From NCBI RefSeq assembly GCF_000231055.2, contig NZ_CM001466.1, positions 135,343 to 199,342 on the forward strand: DNA of 64,000 nt, in the 5' to 3' direction. The stretch comes from Saccharomonospora azurea NA-128 (GTDB lineage Bacteria; Actinomycetota; Actinomycetes; Mycobacteriales; Pseudonocardiaceae). Positions 29,103-36,669 of this stretch are shown one piece after another (position 1 is the stretch's first letter; every line of letters begins with the position of its first letter). The notes beneath the pieces are model-generated. The model was given only the letters and a program-made list of their open reading frames with translations, searched no databases and was not told where the DNA came from. The position numbers and the translations under genes are program-made.

Positions 29103-29894
29103 ATGCCGATGAACCGCCACGAGAGGCTAGCGGGCCTGCTCGAACTCGTCATCGAGCGGGAGAGCGTCCACGTCGACGAGCTCGTGCGGGAGCTCGGGGT
29201 GTCGGCGGCCACGGTGAGAAGAGACCTCGACGAACTCGCCGAGCAGCAGCTCATCACGCGCACGCGGGGCGGCGCCACGTCGGCGCCCGGTTCCGCGGAT
29301 CTTCCCCTGCGCTACAAGGCGGGCCGCCGCGCCGAGGAGAAGACGCGGATCGCGCAGGAGGCGGCGTCGCTGGTCGAGCCGACCCAGGTGGTGGGTCTCA
29401 ACGGCGGAACCACGACCACCGAGGTGGCTCGCGAGCTCGCGGTGCGACCCGAGCTGCGCGGTCCCGCTCCGGGCGACGAGGTCGTCGTCGTGACGAACGC
29501 CGTGAACATCGCCAACGAGCTGGCCGTGCGCCCGCACCTGCGGGTGGTGGTCACGGGAGGCGTGGCCCGGGCGTTGAGTTACGAGCTCACCGGGCCGCTC
29601 GCGACGCCGATCCTCGAACAGATCTCGCTGGACGTGCTGTTCCTCGGTGTCGACGCGATCGACGCGACGCGGGGGGCGGCCGCGCATCACGAGGGGGAGG
29701 CGGCGGTGAACGGGGCGTTCGTCGCGCGGGCGAACCGCGTGGTGGTGGTCGCCGACTCGGCCAAGCTCGGCCGGACGGCGTTCGCCACGATCTGCGGCAT
29801 CGAGGCAGTGGACACGCTGGTGACGGACACCGGGGCGGATCGGGCGCTGGTGAAGGAGCTGCGCCGCAGCGGCGTGGAGGTCGTGCGGGTGTGA
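29103..29894 (+). CDS. DeoR/GlpR-family transcriptional regulator
   Basis: Predicted sugar-phosphate-responsive repressor of 263 residues. The N-terminal DeoR winged helix is classic: VHVDELVRELGVSAATVRRD (about 22-41). The C-terminal DeoRC sensor, related to ribose-phosphate isomerase, has GLNGGTTTTEVARELA (about 99-114) and VVTNAVNIANELA. The start ATG 29103 has AAGGA 6 bases upstream; ATG 29109 is the alternative. It faces pfkB and is the obvious regulator of the GalNAc locus, with a phosphorylated intermediate as inducer. Confidence 0.88.
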   Translation: MPMNRHERLAGLLELVIERESVHVDELVRELGVSAATVRRDLDELAEQQLITRTRGGATSAPGSADLPLRYKAGRRAEEKTRIAQEAASLVEPTQVVGLNGGTTTTEVARELAVRPELRGPAPGDEVVVVTNAVNIANELAVRPHLRVVVTGGVARALSYELTGPLATPILEQISLDVLFLGVDAIDATRGAAAHHEGEAAVNGAFVARANRVVVVADSAKLGRTAFATICGIEAVDTLVTDTGADRALVKELRRSGVEVVRV

Positions 29895-29908
29895 CGCCGC
29901 GCGCGGCG
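29895..29908. terminator. GC palindrome after deoR, possible terminator
   Basis: A 14-bp perfect palindrome CGCCGCGCGCGGCG starts right after the deoR stop codon. Convergent tetR ends at 30005. It may form a weak terminator hairpin. Confidence 0.35.
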
Positions 29909-29924
29909 GGGGTGGCGCAACAGG

Positions 29925-29938
29925 TGAGCGAGCGCTTA
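29925..29938. promoter_or_regulatory. Near-perfect copy of the TAAGCG-N2-CGCTTA operator (orphan)
   Basis: TGAGCGAGCGCTTA differs from the perfect operator at 30642 by one base. It lies between the convergent deoR and tetR genes, where no gene starts, so it may be an accessory operator for the TetR protein or a relic. Confidence 0.45.
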
Positions 29939-30004
29939 GTATGTCGGTCGTCCGAGGGGATGCACCCTGTCGTGAACGGGTCGGGAGGTGGGCGTGCGAC
30001 GCGG

Positions 30005-30631
30005 TCAGCTCGACGATCGAGTGGGGTCGGCGCCCAGCATGCGCAGCGCGAGCTCGCCGTACCTCGCGCCCAGCTCGTCCGGTGAGGTGCGGGAGCGTTC
30101 CGTGTACCACCGGGCGACGTCCACGCCCAGGGACAACACCGCGCGCGCGGCGATCCGCGCGTCCGACACGGTGAAGTCGCCCGAGTGCTGGCCCGCGAGC
30201 ACGAGGTCCTGCACGATGCGCTCGATGTCCCGGCGCAGCTCGGCGACGACGCGGTACTCCTCGTCGGGAAGCGCACCGATCTCGTACTGCACCACCCGGG
30301 CGATCGTGTGGCGCCGCGCGTGCCAGGCGACGAACCGTTTCACGATCTCGCGCATCGCGTCCACCGGGGCGTCGGCCGATTCGGCGGCGGTGCGCACGAG
30401 GTCGAGCGCCTGCTGGTGCCCGCTGCGGCTGATCGCGAACAGCAGCGCCGCCTTCGACGGGAAGTGCACGTACAGCGCCGCCGGGCTCATGCCCGCTTTG
30501 GTCGCGATGTCGCGGGTGGTGGTGGCGTGGTAGCCCCGCTGGGCGAAGGACTCGACCCCGGCCAGCATGAGGCGGCGGGCCGCGTCCGGTTGGACATCCG
30601 GCCACAGCTCGGCCGACAGGGATTTCGTCAT
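30005..30631 (-). CDS. TetR-family transcriptional regulator
   Basis: A 208-residue repressor-like protein. The HTH is DIATKAGMSPAALYVHFPSK (about 41-60), preceded by a short N-terminal extension typical of lipid-metabolism TetR proteins. The helical C-terminal domain would bind an acyl-CoA or similar effector. It diverges from an SDR gene across a 44-base gap that contains a perfect inverted repeat (30642-30655), and the same site recurs ahead of the FabG/ACAD operon at 49.7 kb, suggesting one regulon. Confidence 0.87.
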   Translation of the reverse strand: MTKSLSAELWPDVQPDAARRLMLAGVESFAQRGYHATTTRDIATKAGMSPAALYVHFPSKAALLFAISRSGHQQALDLVRTAAESADAPVDAMREIVKRFVAWHARRHTIARVVQYEIGALPDEEYRVVAELRRDIERIVQDLVLAGQHSGDFTVSDARIAARAVLSLGVDVARWYTERSRTSPDELGARYGELALRMLGADPTRSSS

Positions 30632-30641
30632 GCCCGAATTG

Positions 30642-30655
30642 TAAGCGAGCGCTTA
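30642..30655. promoter_or_regulatory. TetR operator TAAGCG-AG-CGCTTA
   Basis: Perfect 6-bp inverted repeat with a 2-base spacer, centred between the divergent tetR (start 30631) and SDR (start 30676) genes. Size and position fit a TetR dimer site controlling both genes. The same motif is at 49695-49708. Confidence 0.7.
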
Positions 30656-30675
30656 GCGTGGATTGGAGATCGGCC

Positions 30676-31428
30676 GTGGACGCGTTGACAGACCGGGTCG
30701 CCATTGTGACAGGCGCGAGCCGGGGGATCGGCTTCGGGGTGGCGCAGACGCTGGTCGACGCCGGGGCGAAGGTCGTCATCACGGCCCGCAAGCCGGACCC
30801 TCTGGCCGAGGCCGTCGCACAACTCGGCGGTGAGTCGGTCGCGCTGGGCGTGCCCGGCAAGGCGGACGACGCCGACCACCAGGACGAGGCGGTGGCGCGC
30901 ACACTGGAGACCTTCGGGCGCATCGACTTCCTGGTGAACAACACCGGCATCAATCCCGTCTACGGTCCGATCCTGGACGTGGACACCGACGCCGCGGCGA
31001 AGATCTTCGGTGTCAACGTGCTGTCGCCGCTGGCGTGGACCCGCAAGGTCCGCGACGCGTGGATGGGCGAGCACGGCGGCGCGATCGTCAACGTGTCCTC
31101 GATCGCGGGTCTGCGCACGTCGCCCGGCATCGGCATGTACGGCGTGAGCAAGGCGGCACTGATCCGGCTCACCACGGAACTCGCGCACGAGCTCGCCCCC
31201 TCCATCCGCGTCAACGCGGTGGCTCCCGCCGTCGTGAAGACGACGTTCGCCACCGCGCTCTACGCCGATCGCGAGGAGGAGGTGGCCTCCGCCTACCCGA
31301 TGCAGCGCCTCGGCGTACCGTCCGATGTGGCCGGTGCGGTGACGTTCCTGCTGTCGGAGCAGGCCGGGTGGATCACTGGGCAGACGCTCGTCGTCGACGG
31401 CGGTGTGACCCTCGGGGGTGGACTGTGA
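30676..31428 (+). CDS. SDR-family oxidoreductase
   Basis: Classical NAD(P)-dependent short-chain dehydrogenase of 250 residues. TGASRGIGFGVA (about 12-23), NNTG (about 84-87), catalytic Ser in VSSIAG and YGVSKAA (about 154-160) are all present, and the C-terminus has GWITGQTLVVDGG. I place the start at GTG 30676 because GGAG lies 7 bases before it; an upstream GTG at 30658 is in frame. It is coupled by GTGA to the next SDR gene. The substrate, likely a hydroxyacyl or sterol-like alcohol, is inferred only from the regulon. Confidence 0.85.
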   Translation: MDALTDRVAIVTGASRGIGFGVAQTLVDAGAKVVITARKPDPLAEAVAQLGGESVALGVPGKADDADHQDEAVARTLETFGRIDFLVNNTGINPVYGPILDVDTDAAAKIFGVNVLSPLAWTRKVRDAWMGEHGGAIVNVSSIAGLRTSPGIGMYGVSKAALIRLTTELAHELAPSIRVNAVAPAVVKTTFATALYADREEEVASAYPMQRLGVPSDVAGAVTFLLSEQAGWITGQTLVVDGGVTLGGGL

Positions 31429-32204
31429 CGCTCGAACTCGCCGGTGCCGGTGTGGTCGTCACCGGTGGGGGACGGGGGATCGGCGCCGCGCTGGCCACCC
31501 GGCTGGCCGCCGAGGGCGCGCGCGTCGTGGTCGCCGATCTCGACGGCGACGCGGCGTCGGCCGTGGCCACCCGGATCGGCGGCACGGCGGTGGCCGGTGA
31601 CGCGGCGTCGGAGGACGGCGTGCGCGCGCTCGTCGCGGCGGCGCGCACGACGCTGGGAGAGATCGACCTGTTCTGCGCCAACGCGGGCATCGCCGTCGCC
31701 GGAGGGCCCGAGGTGCCCGACGAGCAGTGGGCGCGGGTGTGGGAGGTCAACGTGATGGCCCACGTCCGTGCGGCGCGGGAGCTGCTGCCGCGCTGGCTGG
31801 AGCGTGGCCGGGGGCACTTCCTCGCGACCGTGTCGGCGGCGGGGTTGCTCACCAATCTCGGCGCGGCTCCGTACTCGGTGACCAAGCACGCCTCGCTGGG
31901 CTTCGCCGAGTGGCTGGAGGTGACGTACCGGCACCGCGGGGTCCGGGCGCAGGTGATCTGTCCCCAGGGGGTGCGCACCGACATGCTCGCCGACGCCGGT
32001 CCCGCGGGCTCCGCCCTGCTGGGGCCGCGCGCGATCGAGCCGGAACAGGTGGCCGACGCCGCCGTCGAGGGGCTGCGCGACGGCCGGTTCCTCATCCTGC
32101 CGCACGCCGAGGTCGCCGAGTACTACGCCCACCGCGCCACGCAGACCGAGCGGTGGCTGGCGGGGATGAACAAGCTTCAGCGCAGGCTGGAGAACGCGTC
32201 GTGA
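31425..32204 (+). CDS. SDR-family oxidoreductase
   Basis: Second short-chain dehydrogenase, 259 residues, with VVTGGGRGIGAALA (about 10-23), CANAG (about 83-87), and catalytic YSVTKHA (about 151-157). After the active site it has CPQGVRTDML and a C-terminal EYYAHRATQTERWLAGM segment seen in the cis-retinol/androgen-dehydrogenase-like SDRs that lack the FabG-type GG end. The GTG start overlaps the previous stop. Confidence 0.85.
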   Translation: MTLELAGAGVVVTGGGRGIGAALATRLAAEGARVVVADLDGDAASAVATRIGGTAVAGDAASEDGVRALVAAARTTLGEIDLFCANAGIAVAGGPEVPDEQWARVWEVNVMAHVRAARELLPRWLERGRGHFLATVSAAGLLTNLGAAPYSVTKHASLGFAEWLEVTYRHRGVRAQVICPQGVRTDMLADAGPAGSALLGPRAIEPEQVADAAVEGLRDGRFLILPHAEVAEYYAHRATQTERWLAGMNKLQRRLENAS

Positions 32205-32256
32205 CGGTGGCGTGAACGTCGGCGCCGGTGACCACCCACGGAAGCGTCCCGTAAGC

Positions 32257-32336
32257 GCGGACGCGCGTGCGCGGGGCGCGGACACGGGTGCGGGAAGTGC
32301 GGACGCGCGTGCGTGGGGCGCGGACACGGTGACTGG
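32257..32336. repeat. 21-bp-period intergenic tandem repeat, locus 2
   Basis: GCGGAC recurs at 32257, 32278, 32299 and 32320, exactly 21 bases apart; the unit is about GCGGACRCGNGTGCGNGRRGY. It matches the reverse complement of the repeat at 27847. It fills the gap between the SDR gene and the convergent serine hydrolase gene. Confidence 0.8.
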
Positions 32337-32339
32337 GCT

Positions 32340-33263
32340 TCAACGGCGCAGGCTCTCGAAGGCCGTTCGGGCGGCAGCGCCGATGGCCAGGTCGATGTCG
32401 TGCGCGGTGCTCGCCCGGCGGTGGGAGCGGGTCAACGCGGCGACGGCGACGCGGTCGCCGGAGTCCGCCTCGACGACTCCGATCTCGTGCCGCAGGTGCA
32501 GGAACGTGCCGGTCTTGCCACTGACCTTCACCGTGTCGGCGCGCAGGTCGCTGGAGAGCCGGTGGGTGAACACCTGCAGGCCCATCAGCCGCCGCAGCTC
32601 CGCGGTGGCCGACGGGTGGGCGATCTGGTCGAGCCACACGCGCTGGAGCAGGTCGACCAGTGCGGTGGCGGTGCCGACGTTGCCGTGCGCCGGGTCGAGG
32701 GTCTCGATCGAGTAGTGGCGCGTGGCGTCGTCGCGGATCGCCAGTTCCAGCGCCAGCCCGAAGTCGTCGCCCGCGACCCCCGCCGCGCACTCGTACATGC
32801 GGTGGAGCCGGTGTCGGACCCGGATCCCGGAGCAGCCCCACTGCCGGAGGCGCTCGTCCACGGCCGCCACCCCCACGAGGTCGAGCAGGGCGTCTGCACT
32901 GGCGTTGTCGCTGACGGTCAGCGTCTGGTGGAGCAGGTCACCGACCGCCAGGGTCGCGGGATGCCGGAACGCCGACACACCCGTGGGGCCGACGCTGCGG
33001 TGCTCCGGCACGATGGTCACCGGCAGGGCGGCGTCGAGTCGCCCGTGTGCGATCTCGTCGAGCACCACCAGCGCGAGCGGGACCTTGACGACCGAGGCCA
33101 GCGGAACGGGCGTACCGGTGTCGAAACCCAGCTCCTCGCCGGTGTCGAGGTTGCGGGCCAACAGGTGTCCGAGAGCACCGACCGCGGCCCAGTGCTCCGC
33201 GAGGGACTCGGCCACGGCCAGCAGCTCCGCCGACGTCGCCACGTACGCGGGTGTGCCCGTCAT
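32340..33263 (-). CDS. Class A beta-lactamase-fold serine hydrolase lacking the ExxLN motif
   Basis: A 307-residue protein with the active-site Ser57 and Lys60 in LASVVKVPLA, SDN at 118-120 (TVSDNASADALL) and KTG at 250-252 (SGKTGTFLHL), as in class A beta-lactamases. The ExxLN omega-loop motif that holds the deacylating Glu166 is not visible; the matching part reads IETLDPAHGNVGTATAL. No signal peptide is evident, so it may be cytoplasmic. Its ATG overlaps the LysR stop (ATGA). It could be a peptidase, esterase or a penicillin-binding sensor rather than a resistance enzyme. Confidence 0.75.
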   Translation of the reverse strand: MTGTPAYVATSAELLAVAESLAEHWAAVGALGHLLARNLDTGEELGFDTGTPVPLASVVKVPLALVVLDEIAHGRLDAALPVTIVPEHRSVGPTGVSAFRHPATLAVGDLLHQTLTVSDNASADALLDLVGVAAVDERLRQWGCSGIRVRHRLHRMYECAAGVAGDDFGLALELAIRDDATRHYSIETLDPAHGNVGTATALVDLLQRVWLDQIAHPSATAELRRLMGLQVFTHRLSSDLRADTVKVSGKTGTFLHLRHEIGVVEADSGDRVAVAALTRSHRRASTAHDIDLAIGAAARTAFESLRR

Positions 33264-34216
33264 CCTGACACCGCCAACCGCGTGTGGTGATCGCGAGCCG
33301 GGGAGTCCACGGTGGATTCCCCGGGATCCGGTGAGACGCCGAGAGCGGTGGCCACGAGCGGTGCGAGCCACGCCGACTCCTGCGCCTCGCGCCGCCCGCT
33401 CGGGCGAGAGGAGAGCGCGATCTCGTACCCGCGGTGCAGAGCAGGGTCGGCGAGCGGCGCCCACGCGAGCGCGTGCCGCCGGGCGAACGATGCCGTGCAC
33501 AGCAGCATCGCCGGCCCGGCGAGGGTGTCGGCGACCGCGGCGGCGAGTGAGGTGGCGGGCCTGATCCTGCCGTCGGGAAGTCCGGCGCGGGCCGCCGCCT
33601 TGGCGAGGCGTTCGGCGGCGAAGGGCACCTCGTCCTCACCGGTGGTGAGAATCGGGGCGGGCGGGTTCACCGCTCCCCGTCGTGGCCGCAGGTCCTCCAG
33701 GTGCACCGCGCGCCCGGGCGGGCCGCTGTGCGGGGCGGTGGCGAGACCGAGGGCCACGCGCAGCGACGCCCTCTCCGGTGCCACGCGCAGCACGGCGAAC
33801 GCCAGCGAGCCGTCGGACAGACCGTGTTCGCGCTCTGCGGCGGACAGTTCCCGGACACCGATGGTGACGCCGCGCTCGGCCCCGGCCCGGATCACGCGGG
33901 CCAGACCGGCCGGATCGGCGTCGGGTGGGACGCCCAGAGCGTGGGTGGCGGTGGACAGCGCCGTCGCGGCCACCTGGCGCAGGTGGTCGACCCGGCTCAG
34001 GACGTCGCGGGCATGGGGGAGGAGCAGCACACCGAGGTCGGTCGTGTCGACGCGGCGGCGGGTGCGGTCGAAGAGCGTCCCACCGAGGTGGTGTTCGAGT
34101 GTCTTGATCCGTCGGCTCAGCACCGGCTGCGCGACGTAGAGCCTCTCGGCGGCGGCGGAGAAGCTGCCCTCCTCGGCGATGGCGACGAAGGCTTCGAGGT
34201 GTGCGAGCAGGTCCAC
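33260..34216 (-). CDS. LysR-family regulator (AmpR-like position)
   Basis: A 318-residue LysR-type regulator with the N-terminal HTH GSFSAAAERLYVAQPVLSRR (about 17-36) and LEHHLGGTLFDR. The effector domain is followed by a Ser/Asp-rich C-terminus. The start is GTG 34216. It is divergent from the class A beta-lactamase gene 114 bases away, the arrangement of ampR/ampC-type pairs, and cotranscribed with the serine hydrolase behind it. Induction by a cell-wall fragment or beta-lactam is an inference from this layout. Confidence 0.85.
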   Translation of the reverse strand: MDLLAHLEAFVAIAEEGSFSAAAERLYVAQPVLSRRIKTLEHHLGGTLFDRTRRRVDTTDLGVLLLPHARDVLSRVDHLRQVAATALSTATHALGVPPDADPAGLARVIRAGAERGVTIGVRELSAAEREHGLSDGSLAFAVLRVAPERASLRVALGLATAPHSGPPGRAVHLEDLRPRRGAVNPPAPILTTGEDEVPFAAERLAKAAARAGLPDGRIRPATSLAAAVADTLAGPAMLLCTASFARRHALAWAPLADPALHRGYEIALSSRPSGRREAQESAWLAPLVATALGVSPDPGESTVDSPARDHHTRLAVSG

Positions 34217-34329
34217 ACCAGCGGTTATATCAGAACGCTATGCGAGTCTTGGATATCTCTCTTGGACATAGTCGCGGCGGCGCTGCTTGGCTCGGCTCAG
34301 ATCGTTGTCGAGAGAGTCGAGGAGCGCCG
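34217..34329. promoter_or_regulatory. Divergent lysR / beta-lactamase control region
   Basis: This 113-base gap is AT-richer than its surroundings (TTATATCAGAACGCTATGCG near 34224-34243, then GGATATCTC). ATATC at about 34226 and GATAT at about 34251 form an interrupted dyad of the T-N11-A style bound by LysR proteins. The beta-lactamase RBS GAGGAG is at its right end. Confidence 0.45.
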
Positions 34330-35232
34330 ATGAGTGCCGGAGTGTCCCGCCGTTCGCTGATCCGTACCGGGTTGGCCGTCACCGCAGGTCTCGCCACCGT
34401 GGGTTTCGGTGTCCCGAACGGCACCCCGCCCGTCGTGCCGGGCAGAGTCCAGGGCGAGTTGCGTGCGCTCGAAGCCCGCCACGCCGCACGACTGGGCGTG
34501 TACGGGATCAACACCCGCTCGGGAGCCGTCGTCTCCTATCGGGCGCACGAGCGGTTTCCGATGTGTTCGACGTTCAAGACGCTGGCGGCCGCCGCCGTGC
34601 TCCGCGATCTCGACCGCGACGGGGAGGTGCTCGACAGCTGGGTCCACTACACCGAGGACGACCTCGTGGTGGGCTCACCGGTGACGGAACGCCACGTCGG
34701 CACGGGCATGCGGGTCGCGGACCTGTGTGCCGCCGCCGTCAGCGAGAGCGACAACACCGCGGCGAACCTGCTGCTGGACCGCATCGGAGGTCCACGCGGG
34801 GTCACCCGCTTCTGCCGGTCCCTGGGAGACCGCCTCACCCGCCTGGACCGCTACGAGCCCGACCTCAACAGCGCTCTCCCCGGCGACCTCCGGGACACCA
34901 CCACACCGGCCGCGATCGCCGAGGACTACCGGCGCCTGGTCGTCGGCACGGCGCTCGACCGCGGCGACCGGGCACGGCTGACGACCTGGCTCACCGAGAG
35001 CGTCACGAGCGACACGCGGTTCCGCGCGGGGCTGCCCTCCCACTGGCGGGTCGCCGACAAGACCGGCTCGGGCTCCTACGGCACGGCGAACGACGTCGGC
35101 GTGGCGTGGACGGACGACGGCACTCCGCTGGTGCTGGCCGTGCTGTCGACCAAGCACACTCCGGACGCGGAATGGGACGACGCGCTCGTGGCGAGAACCG
35201 CGCGCGTGCTGGCCCGCGCCCTCGTCGAGTAG
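34330..35232 (+). CDS. bla: Class A beta-lactamase, Tat-exported
   Basis: Serine beta-lactamase that hydrolyses penicillins/cephalosporins outside the membrane. The 300 residues start with a twin-arginine signal (VSRRSLIRTGLAVTAGLATV). All class A landmarks are present: S80-T-F-K83, S140-D-N142, E176 in EPDLNSA (Ambler E166/N170) and K244-T-G-S-G. Length after signal removal is about 265, normal. GAGGAG precedes ATG 34330. The LysR gene divergent to it is its likely regulator. Confidence 0.92.
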   Translation: MSAGVSRRSLIRTGLAVTAGLATVGFGVPNGTPPVVPGRVQGELRALEARHAARLGVYGINTRSGAVVSYRAHERFPMCSTFKTLAAAAVLRDLDRDGEVLDSWVHYTEDDLVVGSPVTERHVGTGMRVADLCAAAVSESDNTAANLLLDRIGGPRGVTRFCRSLGDRLTRLDRYEPDLNSALPGDLRDTTTPAAIAEDYRRLVVGTALDRGDRARLTTWLTESVTSDTRFRAGLPSHWRVADKTGSGSYGTANDVGVAWTDDGTPLVLAVLSTKHTPDAEWDDALVARTARVLARALVE

Positions 35233-35293
35233 GGACAGAGGCGGCGCGCATCGTGGAGACGACGGGGACCGTATCCCGACGGCTCCCCGCCGC

Positions 35294-36034
35294 TCACGGT
35301 GTGCGTTCCCACCCACGTCGCGGTGGGCTCGTGCCCAGCCTGGGCTCCCGGCTCCGGTAGACGATGTAGGGGCGGGTGAGGTACCCGAGCGGCATCGAGA
35401 AGACATGGACCAGGCGGCTGAACGGCCAGAAGGCGAACAAGGCCAACGCGGCCAGGGCATGCAGCTGGAAACCGAGTCCGGCCTGTGCCATGAGCGTGGG
35501 CTCCGGCTGGAAGGCGAAGATCGAGCGAAACCACGGCGAGACAGTCTGGCGATAGTCGTGCGCGTTCTCGGTCACGTTGCCCAACACCGTCGCCGCCAGG
35601 CCCAGCACGATCGTGCCCACCAGCAACACGTACATCACCTTGTCGTTGCGGGTGGTCGCGGAGAACACCGGACCGACGGTGCGCCGCCGGTACACCAGGA
35701 TCGCCGCGCCTGCCAACGTGCACACGCCGGCCACGGTTCCCAGTGTCACCGCGATGACGTGATAGGCGAACTGGCTGATGCCGACGGCCTGCGTCCACGA
35801 TTTCGGGATCAACAACCCACCGACGTGGCCCAGGAACACGATGAGTATTCCGAAGTGGAACAGCGGGCTGCCCACGCGAAGCAGACGGTTCTCGTAGAGC
35901 TCCGAGGAACGCGTCGTCCAGCCGAACTTGTCGTAGCGGTACCGCCAGACGTGCCCGCCGACGAACACCGCCAGCGCCATGTACGGCAAGACCACCCACA
36001 GCACGATGTCGACGGTGTCGACGTTGCCCGTCAT
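35294..36034 (-). CDS. narI: Respiratory nitrate reductase gamma subunit (cytochrome b)
   Basis: Membrane diheme cytochrome b that oxidises quinol and feeds electrons to NarH. The 246 residues give five hydrophobic helices; His residues for haem are in AVFVGGHVWRYRYDKFGW (helix 1), FHFGILIVFLGHVGG (helix 2) and the C-terminal helix pair ending HALAALALFAFWPFSRLVHV. ATG 36034 overlaps the narJ stop (ATGA). It is the last gene of narKGHJI and converges on the beta-lactamase gene. Confidence 0.92.
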   Translation of the reverse strand: MTGNVDTVDIVLWVVLPYMALAVFVGGHVWRYRYDKFGWTTRSSELYENRLLRVGSPLFHFGILIVFLGHVGGLLIPKSWTQAVGISQFAYHVIAVTLGTVAGVCTLAGAAILVYRRRTVGPVFSATTRNDKVMYVLLVGTIVLGLAATVLGNVTENAHDYRQTVSPWFRSIFAFQPEPTLMAQAGLGFQLHALAALALFAFWPFSRLVHVFSMPLGYLTRPYIVYRSREPRLGTSPPRRGWERTP

Positions 36035-36669
36035 ACCGATGCGCCTCCGGGTGTGCGGTTGGTGGGATACGGCAGCAGCCCCACGTCTTCCTCCGGCGGG
36101 CCCGAAGCGGCGAGCTGCTCGACGATGTCTCGATCCCGGCGCCCGAGCGGGGGCAGAGTCGCCGACACCGACTCCAGCACCGGCGACCACGCGGAGCGCC
36201 CCTCCCACAGGCCCAAGCGCAGGAGTTCCAGACTCGCCCGGTACTCGGCAAGCAGACGGACACCGGCTGCGGGGTCGACGGTCGCGGCGAACTCCAGGAC
36301 CACAGCCAGATGATCCGGCAGTTCGGTGGTCGCGATGCGGTGTCCCGCCGCGCGGTAGGTCTGTTGGAAGCGCAGCAACGCCATCCCGCGTTTGCGGGTG
36401 TCGCCGTAGCGGAAGTAGGTGAGGAACAGGCTGAACCGCTTGCGGTGGTCGAAGGTGGCCACGTAGTCGGCTGTCAGTGTTCCTGCGGGCGTTGCCTCGA
36501 CATGGGCGCAGAACGACAGCAGAGGTGACCCCACAGCTTCCGGCAACGTCGCGGCCGCCGCACGCAGCAACGGCAAGCGTTGCCGCACAGCATCGTCGGG
36601 ATAATCCAGCAACAGCGACTGCGTTTGCCAAGCGACGACCCGTTCTCGGTCGGTGAGCGACGACGTCAC
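36031..36669 (-). CDS. narJ: Nitrate reductase molybdenum cofactor assembly chaperone
   Basis: Cytoplasmic chaperone that binds the NarG N-terminus during cofactor insertion; not part of the final enzyme. The 212-residue all-helical protein has the NarJ pattern SLLLDYPDDAVRQRLPLL at the start and YVATFDHRKRFSLFLTYFRYGDTRKRGMAL (central; the run DHRKRFSLFLTYFRYGD is the most diagnostic). GTG 36669 overlaps the narH stop. Confidence 0.9.
   Translation of the reverse strand: MTSSLTDRERVVAWQTQSLLLDYPDDAVRQRLPLLRAAAATLPEAVGSPLLSFCAHVEATPAGTLTADYVATFDHRKRFSLFLTYFRYGDTRKRGMALLRFQQTYRAAGHRIATTELPDHLAVVLEFAATVDPAAGVRLLAEYRASLELLRLGLWEGRSAWSPVLESVSATLPPLGRRDRDIVEQLAASGPPEEDVGLLPYPTNRTPGGASV

Noticed and set aside
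29941..30174. ORF starting with ATG just after the orphan operator at 29925
   Set aside because: It overlaps tetR in antisense and its translation is Arg-rich shadow sequence.
27847..32336. The 21-bp repeats as CRISPR arrays
   Set aside because: Units are directly adjacent with no unique spacers, the period is 21 bases, and no cas genes are present.
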